From CAWGMT01 sp963823675 (GTDB lineage: Bacteria; Planctomycetota; Planctomycetia; Isosphaerales; Isosphaeraceae), in NCBI GenBank assembly GCA_963823675.1, contig CAWGMT010000021.1, positions 62,001 through 126,000 of the forward strand: DNA of 64,000 bases, in the 5' to 3' direction. Position numbers and translations under genes: made by a program. Positions 55,704 through 64,000 of this stretch are shown in pieces (the stretch's first letter is position 1; each line of letters starts with the position of its first letter). Below the pieces are notes generated by a model. That model saw nothing but the letters and a program-made list of their open reading frames with translations. It was not told the DNA's origin and did no database searches.

Positions 55704-55967
55704 ATGAAGAACGAGCTCACCCGCATCCTCGGCGCCATTGAAGCTGGAAACGCGCAAGCCGCCGATCGGCTATTGCCGCTGGTGTACGAGAAGCTGCGCA
55801 AGCTGGCGGCCGCACACATGGCGAACGAGGCAGTTGACCATACCCTGAGCGCAACGGCTTTGGTTCACGAGGCCTATCTGCGACTGGTGGGAAATCAGCA
55901 GTTCAACTGGCTTTTTCGGCAACTTTCGGAGAATTCCTGTCGCACGGCGGAGCCAGACGGAGCATGA
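55704..55967 (+). pseudogene. Truncated ECF sigma factor
   Basis: The first 70 residues match the start of the planctomycete/acidobacterial ECF family usually paired with kinases (LTRILGAIEAGNAQAADRLL, PLVYEKLRKLAAAHM, LSATALVHEAYLRLVGNQQF). After NW the sequence turns into unrelated residues and stops at 55967. The rest of region 2, the linker and the DNA-binding region 4 are absent. It sits 69 bases before the kinase at 56037, the place where an intact partner sigma gene is expected. Confidence 0.75.
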
Positions 55968-56036
55968 CGATCAGGAGGCCGCTTTCGGGCCCCCGATCCT
56001 GAGTCGTTCCGAGCCGATCCTGAGGAGTCAACGCCC

Positions 56037-59000
56037 ATGGCCTCGCCCGACCCCGACCTGAAGAGCATATTCTGTGAAGCCCTCGAGCGGCCAGGCGGCG
56101 CCGAGCGGGACGCGTACGTCGAGGACGCGTGTCGCGGCAACCCAGCGCTCAAGGCGGGAGTCGAGGGGCTACTGGCGGCCCACGTCCAGGCAGGCCGCTT
56201 CCTCGCACAATGCCCGGAGGGCCCGGTCGCTGGCGAGTCAAAGACTCTTGCCGCCACGGGCACCGATGCGCAGTCAGTTGCCACCAATGCGGCGGAAACA
56301 ACTGCGAACGAAACACACGAATTGACAAGAACTTCCGCCTCGGAAACGCGCGGCTTCGCGGAGAATGGGTCTGGCACCAAGAACGCCACAGCCGTCGACT
56401 CAGGGCGGAAAAGCCGTCCTGGCGGGTTCGTGCCGGGTCAGGTCATTGCATTGCGGTACACGCTGCGAAACCTGCTCGGCGAAGGGGGCCTGGGCACGGT
56501 TTACCTGGCCGAGCAGACCGAACCGGTGAAACGCCAGGTCGCACTCAAGTTGATCAGGCTTGGCATGGACTCACGCGCGGTTCTGGCCCGGTTCGACGCC
56601 GAACGCCAGGCGCTGGCCCTGATGGATCACCCGAACATCGCCCGCGTTTACGACGGAGGCACCACCGAAACCGGCCAGCCGTTCTTTGTGATGGAACTGG
56701 TGAACGGCCAGCCGATCACGGATTATTGCGACCGCAAACGGCTGCCGGTTCGGGCTCGGCTGGAGCTGTTCGTGGCCGTTTGCCAGGCGGTGCAGCATGC
56801 CCATCAAAAGGGAATCATCCACCGCGACCTCAAGCCTTCGAACGTGATGGTCACCGAGGTCGACGGCCGCCCCACTCCCAAGGTCATCGATTTCGGCGTG
56901 GCCAAGGCCACCGGGTTCGACCTGACCGACCAAAGCCTGGGCGATACCGGAGCGATCGTCGGCACGCCTACCTATATGTCGCCCGAGCAAGCGGACCCGT
57001 CCTCGATGGACATCGATACACGGACCGACGTCTATGCGCTGGGCGTGATCCTCTACGAGTTGCTCGCCGGCTCGCCGCCGCTGGATGCATCGCAGTTCAA
57101 GCGAGGTGCGCTGCTGGAGATGCTGCGCATGGTGCGGGAAGTTGATCCGCCCCGTCCGAGCACGAGGGTGAGCACGGCGGAAGGGCTGCCCAACATCGCG
57201 GCCGGTCGCAGCATCGATCCGGCGCAATTGCAGCGAGCATTGACGGGTGATCTCGACTGGATCGTGATGAAGGCCTTGGAGAAGGACCGCACCCGGCGGT
57301 ACGAGACAGCCAACGGCTTCGCCGCCGACATCAATCGGCACCTTTCGTCGGAGCCGGTCCTGGCCGCGCCGCCGAGTCGGGTCTACCGAACGAAGAAATT
57401 TGTCCGCAAGCATCGCAACGGGGTGCTCGCCGCGAGCCTGGTGCTACTGTCGCTGCTGGGCGGGTTGGCCGCGGTGGCGGCAGTGCAGACGGCGGCCAAC
57501 GCCAGGCTCGCCGCCTCGCTGACGAGAGAAACGAACGCGAACATGGCCCTGAATGAAGCGAACGGCCAGCTTACCAAGTCACGTGCGGCCGTGGAGGCGC
57601 GGTACACGCTGGCAACGGACGCGATCAAGACATTTCACACCGGCGTGAGTGAGGACTTCCTGCTCAAGGAGGAGAAATTCAAGGAGCTGCGCAACCGGCT
57701 CTTGAAATCTGCCTCGGACTTCTACGGCAAGCTCGGCGCCCTGCTGGGCAAAGAGACCGACAGCGCCTCGCGGCGGGCCCTGGCGCAGTCCAACTTCGAG
57801 CTGGCCGACCTGACGGCCAAGGTCGGCCGCAACGAGGACGCCCTGGCGGCGCATCGTGCGGTGCTGGCGGCTCGCGAGGCGCTGGCGGCCGAGCCGGGGG
57901 CCGGCGTCGTGGCCAAGGTAGGCGTCGGGCGCAGCCTGATGGCGGTCGCATGGCTGTTCGAAGCGACCGGCAAGACGGACGAGGCTCTGGCCTCCTTCCG
58001 GCGGTCGGAGTCGCTGCTGGCCGGCCCGGCGGGTGCCGATCCGTCGGCGCGGGCCGCGCTGGCGGCCTGCCGGTCGCAAATGGGTTGGCTCCTACAGGCC
58101 ACGGGCAAGTCCGCCGACGCCCTGGCGGCCTACCGGCTGGCGCGGGCCGACCAGGAGGCGCTGGCCGCCGCTCCCGAAGCCTCCAACGACGCCCGCTGCG
58201 ACCTGGCGGACACGGTCAGCCGCATCGGCTTCTTGTCGCTGGATATTATGAACAAGAACGCGGAGGCGGAGGCCGAGTACCGCAGGGCGCTGGCGATCCA
58301 TCAGAAGTTAACCGACGACAACCCCGCCAACACCGCCTTCCGAAGCGCCCTGGCGCACAGCCATCACGACCTCGGCTACCTACTGCGGCAGACGCTCAAG
58401 CCAGCGGAGGCCGAGCCCGAGTTCCGCAAGGCGCTGGCGCTCCAGCAGAAGCTGGCCGACGACAACCCCGCCGTCACCGAATTCCGCGACCGCCTGGGAT
58501 TCAGCCACCAAAGGCTCGGCGTCCTGCTGGCGGGTGCGGGCAAGTCGTCAGAAGCGGAGGCCGAGCTCCGCAAGGCGCTGGCTCTCCATGAGAAGCTGGC
58601 CGACGACAACCCCGCCGTCACCGAATTCCGCAGCCGCCTGGCGGAAGACCACGTTGACCTCGGCAACCTACTGTTGAACACGACCAAGCCAGCGGATGCG
58701 GAGGCCGAGTACCGCAAGGCGACGGCGCTCAGCCAGAAGCTGGCCGACGACAGCCCCGCCGTCACTCAGTTCCGCATCAACCTGGCGTGGAGTCAAAACG
58801 CGCTCGCCGGCCTGCTGTCGAACACGGGCAAGCCGGCGGAGGCGGAGGCCGAGTACCGCAAGGCGATGGCGCTTTTCCAGAAGCTGGCCGACGACAACCC
58901 CGCCGTCACCGAATTCCGCAGCGGCCTGGGGTGGAGTCGCAGCGCGCTCGCCAACCTGCTGTCGAACACGGGCAAGCCGGCGGAGGCGGAGGCCGAGTTC

Positions 59001-59921
59001 CGCAAGGCGATCGCGCTCCACCAGAAGGGGGCCGACGACCACCGGCTGGCGAGAAGCCATTACTTCCTCGGCATCCTGCTGTCGAAGACGGGCAAGCAGG
59101 CGGAGGCGGAGGCCGAGTTCCGCAAGGCGCTGGCGATCTGGCAGAAGGCGGTCGACGACAACCCCGCCCACACCGGCTTCCGCAGCGGCCTGGCGAACAT
59201 CCACTTCCACCTCGGCATTCTGCTGTTGAACGCAGGCAAGCCAGTGGAGGCGGAGGCCGAGTACCGCAAGGCGCTGGCGATCCGGCAGAATCTGGTCGAC
59301 GACCATCCCTCTGACATCAATCTCCGCGATGACCTGTCCTACGACTATATGAGGATAGCTGCCCTCCACGCGTGGTTTGGGCAGGACAAGCAGCTTTCCT
59401 CCACCTGTGAGAAGCTTCTTTCGCTCGCGAAAGATACGGAAGATCCCACGGTCGGCGAAAGGGCGGCGAAGTGTTGTAGCCTGCGTCAGGCCGACCCCAA
59501 GCGGTGCGAAGCCGCGCTGGTTCTCGCCCGTCGTGCGGTGGATCTTGGCAAGAACCATCCCTTGCTTCCCTGGTTCCAGACGGCCCTCGGCATGGCCGAA
59601 TACCGTAGCGGACACTTCGCGGAGGCCGACGCCGCGCTGATCGCCGCGGCAACTGGCGGCAAGGACAACCCGCGCGTGGTCGGCACGTCGGCGTTCTACC
59701 GCGCGATGGGCTTGTTTCGACAGGGCAAGACCGACCTTGCCCGCAAGCTGGCGACCGCAGCGGCCGCGAAGATGAAGCCGCTGCCCGTCGACGAGCAGAA
59801 ACCGCTTCTCGGCGGTGCCAACCACGACGACCTGATCATGTGGCTGGCCTACAAGGAAGCGCAGGCCATGATCCAGCTTGGCGCGACCCCCGCCACGGGG
59901 GCGCAGCCCCACACGAAATGA
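56037..59921 (+). CDS. Transmembrane Ser/Thr protein kinase with TPR tail
   Basis: 1,294 residues, intact. The N-terminus (FCEALERPGGAERDAYVEDA, LKAGVEGLLAAHVQAGRFL) is that of kinases paired with ECF factors. Kinase domain from about residue 140: LLGEGGLGTVYLAEQ, VALKLIRLGMD, IIHRDLKPSNVMV near 263, DFGVAK, VGTPTYMSPEQADPS. One membrane helix near 465-490 (LAASLVLLSLLGGLAAVAAV) is followed by an outer TPR region with eight units, one shortened by eight residues. From about codon 520 onward it is nearly the same, at DNA level too, as the kinase at 51713, and the similarity extends some 60 bases past the stop. The kinase halves differ in class, so these are chimeric paralogues. Confidence 0.92.
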   Translation: MASPDPDLKSIFCEALERPGGAERDAYVEDACRGNPALKAGVEGLLAAHVQAGRFLAQCPEGPVAGESKTLAATGTDAQSVATNAAETTANETHELTRTSASETRGFAENGSGTKNATAVDSGRKSRPGGFVPGQVIALRYTLRNLLGEGGLGTVYLAEQTEPVKRQVALKLIRLGMDSRAVLARFDAERQALALMDHPNIARVYDGGTTETGQPFFVMELVNGQPITDYCDRKRLPVRARLELFVAVCQAVQHAHQKGIIHRDLKPSNVMVTEVDGRPTPKVIDFGVAKATGFDLTDQSLGDTGAIVGTPTYMSPEQADPSSMDIDTRTDVYALGVILYELLAGSPPLDASQFKRGALLEMLRMVREVDPPRPSTRVSTAEGLPNIAAGRSIDPAQLQRALTGDLDWIVMKALEKDRTRRYETANGFAADINRHLSSEPVLAAPPSRVYRTKKFVRKHRNGVLAASLVLLSLLGGLAAVAAVQTAANARLAASLTRETNANMALNEANGQLTKSRAAVEARYTLATDAIKTFHTGVSEDFLLKEEKFKELRNRLLKSASDFYGKLGALLGKETDSASRRALAQSNFELADLTAKVGRNEDALAAHRAVLAAREALAAEPGAGVVAKVGVGRSLMAVAWLFEATGKTDEALASFRRSESLLAGPAGADPSARAALAACRSQMGWLLQATGKSADALAAYRLARADQEALAAAPEASNDARCDLADTVSRIGFLSLDIMNKNAEAEAEYRRALAIHQKLTDDNPANTAFRSALAHSHHDLGYLLRQTLKPAEAEPEFRKALALQQKLADDNPAVTEFRDRLGFSHQRLGVLLAGAGKSSEAEAELRKALALHEKLADDNPAVTEFRSRLAEDHVDLGNLLLNTTKPADAEAEYRKATALSQKLADDSPAVTQFRINLAWSQNALAGLLSNTGKPAEAEAEYRKAMALFQKLADDNPAVTEFRSGLGWSRSALANLLSNTGKPAEAEAEFRKAIALHQKGADDHRLARSHYFLGILLSKTGKQAEAEAEFRKALAIWQKAVDDNPAHTGFRSGLANIHFHLGILLLNAGKPVEAEAEYRKALAIRQNLVDDHPSDINLRDDLSYDYMRIAALHAWFGQDKQLSSTCEKLLSLAKDTEDPTVGERAAKCCSLRQADPKRCEAALVLARRAVDLGKNHPLLPWFQTALGMAEYRSGHFAEADAALIAAATGGKDNPRVVGTSAFYRAMGLFRQGKTDLARKLATAAAAKMKPLPVDEQKPLLGGANHDDLIMWLAYKEAQAMIQLGATPATGAQPHTK

Positions 59922-60073
59922 CCGCGTGTCTGGGATGAGATGATCAGCCCGCAACAGCGCCAGAGGCGGGGCCAGAGTCCGGCATGCTGTCGTGGTCCGC
60001 ACCGCAGCCTGTGGCCGACGGCTCGGCGGTGGCCCGCCCCACGACGGTTCTTTCAACTCCAGTGCCGTTGCGG

Positions 60074-63000
60074 TCAATCGTCGCCGCGTGTTTCGGCGAC
60101 CGGGCCGAGCAGGTTTTCGACGGGTGCGTAGTCGTCGGTGAGGATGATATTGCGCGAGCGGACTTCCACTTCCTTTTCGGCGTTCTTGCTGTAGGGCTTG
60201 GGCTCGGTGCGCCGCTTGTGATGGTAGAACTTGGGATCGTCGGCGCGCTTGCCCAGTTCGGCGAGGTCGAGCTCCTGCATCGAGGCCACCACGACAAATG
60301 TCTCGCGCAGGCCGGACCCGGGATCGTCGTCGGTGCCGAAAATGTAGACGTGGGGAAACGTCAGACGCGCGGTCTTGGTCCAGGACCCGACGAAACCGCC
60401 GTAGCGCAAGGCCGTCGCCATGTATCGGTCGCGGATGGCCTTCTGCTTGGCGGGGTCGGTGATTTCATCTTCCTCGATCTCCTTTTGAGCACGTTTCTCG
60501 GCCTCGGCGTCGGACATGTAGACATCGATGATGTTGATCATGTAGACGCCACTCGGGCTGAGCATCTTCTTGATCTTCTCGTTGAATTCACGCGTCGTGA
60601 GATGCCACGGCACCGAGAAATCGTTGAATGCGTCGCCGAAGACCAGGTCGAACTTCTGGGTGTCCTGGCTGAGCTCGATGTACTGCCGCGCGTCGCCGAA
60701 GTGGGTCTGAATGGGCGTGTCCCTGGGCAGGCCGGTCGCCATGTGGTTGGCCCGGGTCACGGCCGGGTCGATCTCGGCGACGTCAACCGAAGTCCCCGGA
60801 TAGGCAAACCGCATGTGCCGCTGAAAACAATAAGCCCCGCCGCCCAGGAATAAGGTCCTCAAGCTCGATTTCTCGACGGCCGGTACCGTCGACTCTTCAT
60901 CATCCTCGGCCAGCGGAGCGCGGGGAATGGGCTCGGGATCGGCCTTCTTGGTCGACTTCTTGTCGTCGTCGTCGGTCGGGGCCACGCTCTTGAGGCCGTT
61001 GGTGCCGGGCGCCGGACCGCTCTTTCCATCCGTCTTGGTTTCACCCGGCTGCCGGACGTCAGGTGTTTTGGCGTCGGCGGGCTTCGCCGTTGACTTCGCG
61101 GGAGTGAAGTGATCGCCGCCCTTGCCGCCGGAATTCTTCGCGTCTTTCTGGGCCGGCGTGCCGCCCTCGGGCGGGCTGGGCTTGTCCGGGCCGGCGGGCT
61201 TGGTGCCCGGCTCGACGGTCTTGAAGGTCACCCTGCCGCTGGCCTTGGCGGCCCGATAGGCAACGAGCGCGTAGATATGTTCGTAGTCATAATCGAGCCG
61301 TTCCGGGTGGTCGAGGATGAAATAGCCGTGGATCAGGTTGTCCAGGACCAGGGTCCGCTTCACGACGGGTACTTCGCCCAGTTCCTCGCTGTCGTTGTTG
61401 ATCTTGATGAAGTAGTAGTTGCTTTCATCGATCCAGGCGTATTCGGCGTTCTTGTTGTCCGGGTCGCCCGTTTGTTCGCGGATGCCCCACTCCAGGCCGA
61501 TTTTCTGGAACCAGGGGAACGGCACGAAGGCGATGACGCACAGGCCCAGCGGTATTCCCGCCCAGATCGCGTGCCAGACCGAGCCCAGGATGGTCGCGCC
61601 GAAGGCCATCGTCGTTCCCAGAAGCAGGATCACTCCCTTGGTCCCTACGTAATTGATGAGTACGAAGCCGGTGAGGAAGGTTCCCAGGATGCTGCCCACC
61701 ATGCCCCAGGCGTAGACCTGTCCGATCGCGGTTCCGGTTCGCTTGTAGCGCCTGAGGCGGTCGACGGCCAGCTTGGCGACCACGGGGCTGACAGTGCCCA
61801 GCGAGAGCGCCGGCAAGAAAAACATGATGGCGGTGACGAGCAGGATCCGGAACGGCCAGGTAAGCTCGATCCGGACGGGGCCGGCCTCGAGTTTGGACAT
61901 CGTGATCGCGTTGCTCAGCAAGGAGGCCCCGTCGCCTCCCAGGAAATGGTCGCCAAACCACTTGGGCTGGGTTTCCAGCAGCAGGATCGACAGCGTGAGA
62001 ATCGACGCCAGCAAGAACAGCCAGCTCGCCTGTTTCTCACTCCTGACGAAGTCGGCGACCTTTCCGCCCAGGAAGTTGCCGAAGCTCAAGCCGGCCAGGA
62101 GCACGCCGATGACGCTGGTCCAGCCGTAGATGCTCGATCCCAGGTGGCGCTGGACCATGCGGCCGGCGACCATCTCCAGCGACATGAAGACGAGGCTGGC
62201 GACGAAGGCCAGGGTCGCCAGATCGGCCAGGCTGGTCCGCGGCCGGCCCTTGTCGGCTGCGCTGGCATCGCCGCCGTCGGAATGCGACGTCAGCTCGAGC
62301 TCGGCGCGGCGAGCCCGATTGAGCTGGAGCGCGCCCAGCGCGCCCAGGCCGCACGCCAGCAGGTTCCCGCCCAGGGCCAGATAATTGATCCGGTACGACC
62401 CGAGATCGATCGCTCCCAGGCCAAGCCCTTCGACCAGCGGCCTGATCGACCCCAGGCCCAGGCAGAGCGCGGTTAAAAGCCCGACGACCAGCCCGAGTCG
62501 TTCACCGATCAAGAGAGCCGCCAGGAGCGACAGGACGGCCGCGACCACAAGCATGATCGTCAACGTGGGGGCGTAGTACATGAGGACAAAACCGCAGAAA
62601 AACGTGCCCACGATCGATCCGATCGCACCCCAGAAGTAGACGTCGCCGATGGCGCTGCCAGCCCTCTTGGCTTGCTCGACGGCGATCTTGGCGACGACCG
62701 GTCCGATCATCCCCAGGACCGTGGCGGGCACCAGGAAATCCAGGGCGACCACGATGACCGTCCGCAGCTCCCAGTTCATGCGGTCGGGGTGGGGGATTAT
62801 CCAGCCGATCTCGGCGTTGACCCAGAGCGAGCTCAAGGTCAGGAACGCGCCCAGCGCAAAGAGAGGTCCCACCGCCCGGCGCGGGTCGAGGCGGTCGGCG
62901 AGGCGGCCGCCCAGGACATTGCCCAGGCAGATCCCTCCCAGGATGATTCCGATCACGCTGGTCCATACCGTCAGCGAAGAGCCGACGTGGCGCGCGACCA

Positions 63001-63091
63001 AACGGCTCGAAACCAGCTCGATGGTCATGATGCAGAGGCTGCTGGTGAAGGCCAGAAAATAAGGTAATAATCGCGCAAGAAAGCCTAGCAT
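60074..63091 (-). CDS. Fused membrane transporter-like / spermidine-synthase-like protein
   Basis: 1,005 residues from the ATG at 63091 (GGGGAG upstream). Two sets of membrane helices share the pattern SSRLVARHVGSSLTVWTSVI / AGRMVQRHLGSSIYGWTSVI, indicating an internal duplication of the spermidine-synthase-associated membrane module. A Pro/Lys/Asp-rich disordered linker (about residues 640-740; PADAKTPDVRQPGETK) leads to a Rossmann methyltransferase-like domain: LRTLFLGGGAYCFQRHMRF, TSVDVAEIDPAVTRAN, HFGDARQYIELSQD and FDLVFGDAFNDFSVPWHLTT. A GDAF sequence occupies the position of the catalytic D in polyamine synthases. Substrate unknown; the intact frame argues for an active gene. It converges on the kinase. 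Confidence 0.85.
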   Translation of the reverse strand: MLGFLARLLPYFLAFTSSLCIMTIELVSSRLVARHVGSSLTVWTSVIGIILGGICLGNVLGGRLADRLDPRRAVGPLFALGAFLTLSSLWVNAEIGWIIPHPDRMNWELRTVIVVALDFLVPATVLGMIGPVVAKIAVEQAKRAGSAIGDVYFWGAIGSIVGTFFCGFVLMYYAPTLTIMLVVAAVLSLLAALLIGERLGLVVGLLTALCLGLGSIRPLVEGLGLGAIDLGSYRINYLALGGNLLACGLGALGALQLNRARRAELELTSHSDGGDASAADKGRPRTSLADLATLAFVASLVFMSLEMVAGRMVQRHLGSSIYGWTSVIGVLLAGLSFGNFLGGKVADFVRSEKQASWLFLLASILTLSILLLETQPKWFGDHFLGGDGASLLSNAITMSKLEAGPVRIELTWPFRILLVTAIMFFLPALSLGTVSPVVAKLAVDRLRRYKRTGTAIGQVYAWGMVGSILGTFLTGFVLINYVGTKGVILLLGTTMAFGATILGSVWHAIWAGIPLGLCVIAFVPFPWFQKIGLEWGIREQTGDPDNKNAEYAWIDESNYYFIKINNDSEELGEVPVVKRTLVLDNLIHGYFILDHPERLDYDYEHIYALVAYRAAKASGRVTFKTVEPGTKPAGPDKPSPPEGGTPAQKDAKNSGGKGGDHFTPAKSTAKPADAKTPDVRQPGETKTDGKSGPAPGTNGLKSVAPTDDDDKKSTKKADPEPIPRAPLAEDDEESTVPAVEKSSLRTLFLGGGAYCFQRHMRFAYPGTSVDVAEIDPAVTRANHMATGLPRDTPIQTHFGDARQYIELSQDTQKFDLVFGDAFNDFSVPWHLTTREFNEKIKKMLSPSGVYMINIIDVYMSDAEAEKRAQKEIEEDEITDPAKQKAIRDRYMATALRYGGFVGSWTKTARLTFPHVYIFGTDDDPGSGLRETFVVVASMQELDLAELGKRADDPKFYHHKRRTEPKPYSKNAEKEVEVRSRNIILTDDYAPVENLLGPVAETRGDD

Positions 63092-63228
63092 GAACTGAGC
63101 ACTCCCCAAACGACCGTTCCGTCGCCGACCCCATAACCCGTACGCGGACGATGGACTCAAAGATGTAGCCATCACGCTCCGCGTGATGGTCCGACCTCAC
63201 ACGAAACGACGACTACATTCGAGGTTGG

Positions 63229-63750
63229 CTACACCATATCCGACGCGAGGCGGTCCCGACAACTAGTCACCCGCGCAGGGTTTCTCGTTCCAGGAGCCGA
63301 CGCGCGCCGACCAGTGTCGCCGCGTCCTCGCCCTTCGCAAATGGTTCCGAGAGTGTCCCGCTGAGGCGCCGACGCCGGCATTCCCGAGCAGTCGCGGCGG
63401 GCCGCTGAGCCGGGATGCCGTCGAGCGACTGGTCGCCCGCCACCTATCCAACAATCGGTGGTGACCGTCGGTTCAGATGTGCGCCTTCTGCCTAAAAGAA
63501 CGCACCAGTCTGTAAAGCCTCGTTTATCATTCACTCGTAGCGCCGGGCCGTTCGACCGCGGCTTGCCCCCCATGGTGCCGATGAGGATCTGCGCCCTGAC
63601 GGAGCGCTGGAACTCCGCCAGCGCCTGCTCCCGGTACGCCCGGAGAAATCGCTGGCGACGCCTCACCAACTCCATGGTGCCGCCTGAGGCTGATCCCACG
63701 ATTGCCACCGCCGCGATCCACCGCCGTGTCGTCATCCTTGGTAGTCGCAT
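63229..63750 (-). CDS. Hypothetical protein with N-terminal membrane helix
   Basis: 173 residues from the ATG at 63750, supported by GGAGGA upstream; the frame is open to 63846. The start MRLPRMTTRRWIAAVAIVGS is a common planctomycete opening: basic residues, then one helix, then a basic coiled region (RRRQRFLRAYREQALAEFQR). Beyond residue 75 the composition becomes Arg/Gly/Pro-rich and unlike a folded domain, so a frameshift may hide the true C-terminus. Confidence 0.45.
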   Translation of the reverse strand: MRLPRMTTRRWIAAVAIVGSASGGTMELVRRRQRFLRAYREQALAEFQRSVRAQILIGTMGGKPRSNGPALRVNDKRGFTDWCVLLGRRRTSEPTVTTDCWIGGGRPVARRHPGSAARRDCSGMPASAPQRDTLGTICEGRGRGDTGRRASAPGTRNPARVTSCRDRLASDMV

Positions 63751-64000
63751 AGTCCAATCCTCCATGAGAAATCGGCAGCCCTTGTCACTGGAACGCCGCT
63801 TGCGCTCGGTCGCCGGGCCAGAGCCCTGGGTGGAAAGCCTCATCACTAGTCCACCCGTTACAGCCTGCTCGACCGTCTCGCGCCACCTGTCCAGCTCAAC
63901 TACAGTTCACCAATGACATCTGGCGGCTCCTGGTCAGCTCACTAAGAAGATGGGCCGTCGGTTGGCGAATGATCTCGCCGTTCCACAAACACTCTTAATC
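63751..64000. other. Right window edge, no gene recognised
   Basis: Upstream region of the preceding gene. No promoter pair, repeat or second gene could be supported. Confidence 0.4.

Noticed and set aside
61109..62476. A 455-codon plus-strand open frame
   Set aside because: It mirrors the membrane domains of the spermidine-synthase-like protein and its composition (Gln/Arg/Asp-rich without motifs) is that of a shadow frame.

Overview
The window looks like a planctomycete chromosome, most likely from the Isosphaeraceae/Gemmataceae side of the phylum. DNA is GC-rich. Diagnostic genes are a PVC-type heme-binding CxxCH protein with HEAT repeats, an HYExAFE-family protein, planctomycete ECF sigma factors paired with transmembrane Ser/Thr kinases, several lineage-type small membrane proteins, and a DUF4129/DUF4350/MoxR/DUF58 operon. 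No rRNA, tRNA or CRISPR array was recognised.

Layout. 0-18 kb: accessory envelope and carbohydrate genes (polysaccharide deacetylase, GT-C-like membrane protein, sialidase-like BNR protein, rhomboid, CxxCH protein, GH50/agarase-like hydrolase) with two pairs of small membrane paralogues. 17.5-34 kb: a repeat-rich region with an internally deleted adenosine-specific kinase gene, a kinase with its ECF sigma gene, a decayed second kinase, several families of short palindromic or dispersed repeats, an STN-domain protein, an isoprenylcysteine methyltransferase-like protein, a double alpha/beta-hydrolase, a TlpA-like thioredoxin protein with an in-frame TGA at its active-site Cys, a methyltransferase, a terpene-cyclase-fold protein and a REP-type transposase fragment. 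34-51.5 kb: housekeeping genes: aroB-dprA; a co-directional M50 protease/YkgJ/HYExAFE/aminotransferase/coaD cluster; an operon of two McsA-like adaptors, McsB arginine kinase and a J-domain protein behind a consensus promoter; trpE; and the MoxR/DUF58 operon. 51.7-60 kb: two large receptor-type kinases that share a nearly identical TPR half and 3' flank, with a truncated ECF sigma gene between them. 60-64 kb: a fused transporter/spermidine-synthase-like protein and a short membrane protein.

Quality caveat. About thirty apparent frameshifts and two in-frame stops interrupt genes that should be intact (trpE, mcsB, the MoxR gene and others). Where a paralogue or family gives the expected sequence, the defect is often one base missing from a G or C run, so many are probably consensus errors. 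I annotated each gene over its inferred full span and marked the break.

The most unusual biology is a palindromic element inserted in frame, in opposite orientations, at the same place in two kinase genes and in one kinase pseudogene. It resembles in concept the Rickettsia palindromic elements. A second candidate is a possible selenocysteine codon (UGPC motif) in the TlpA-like protein.
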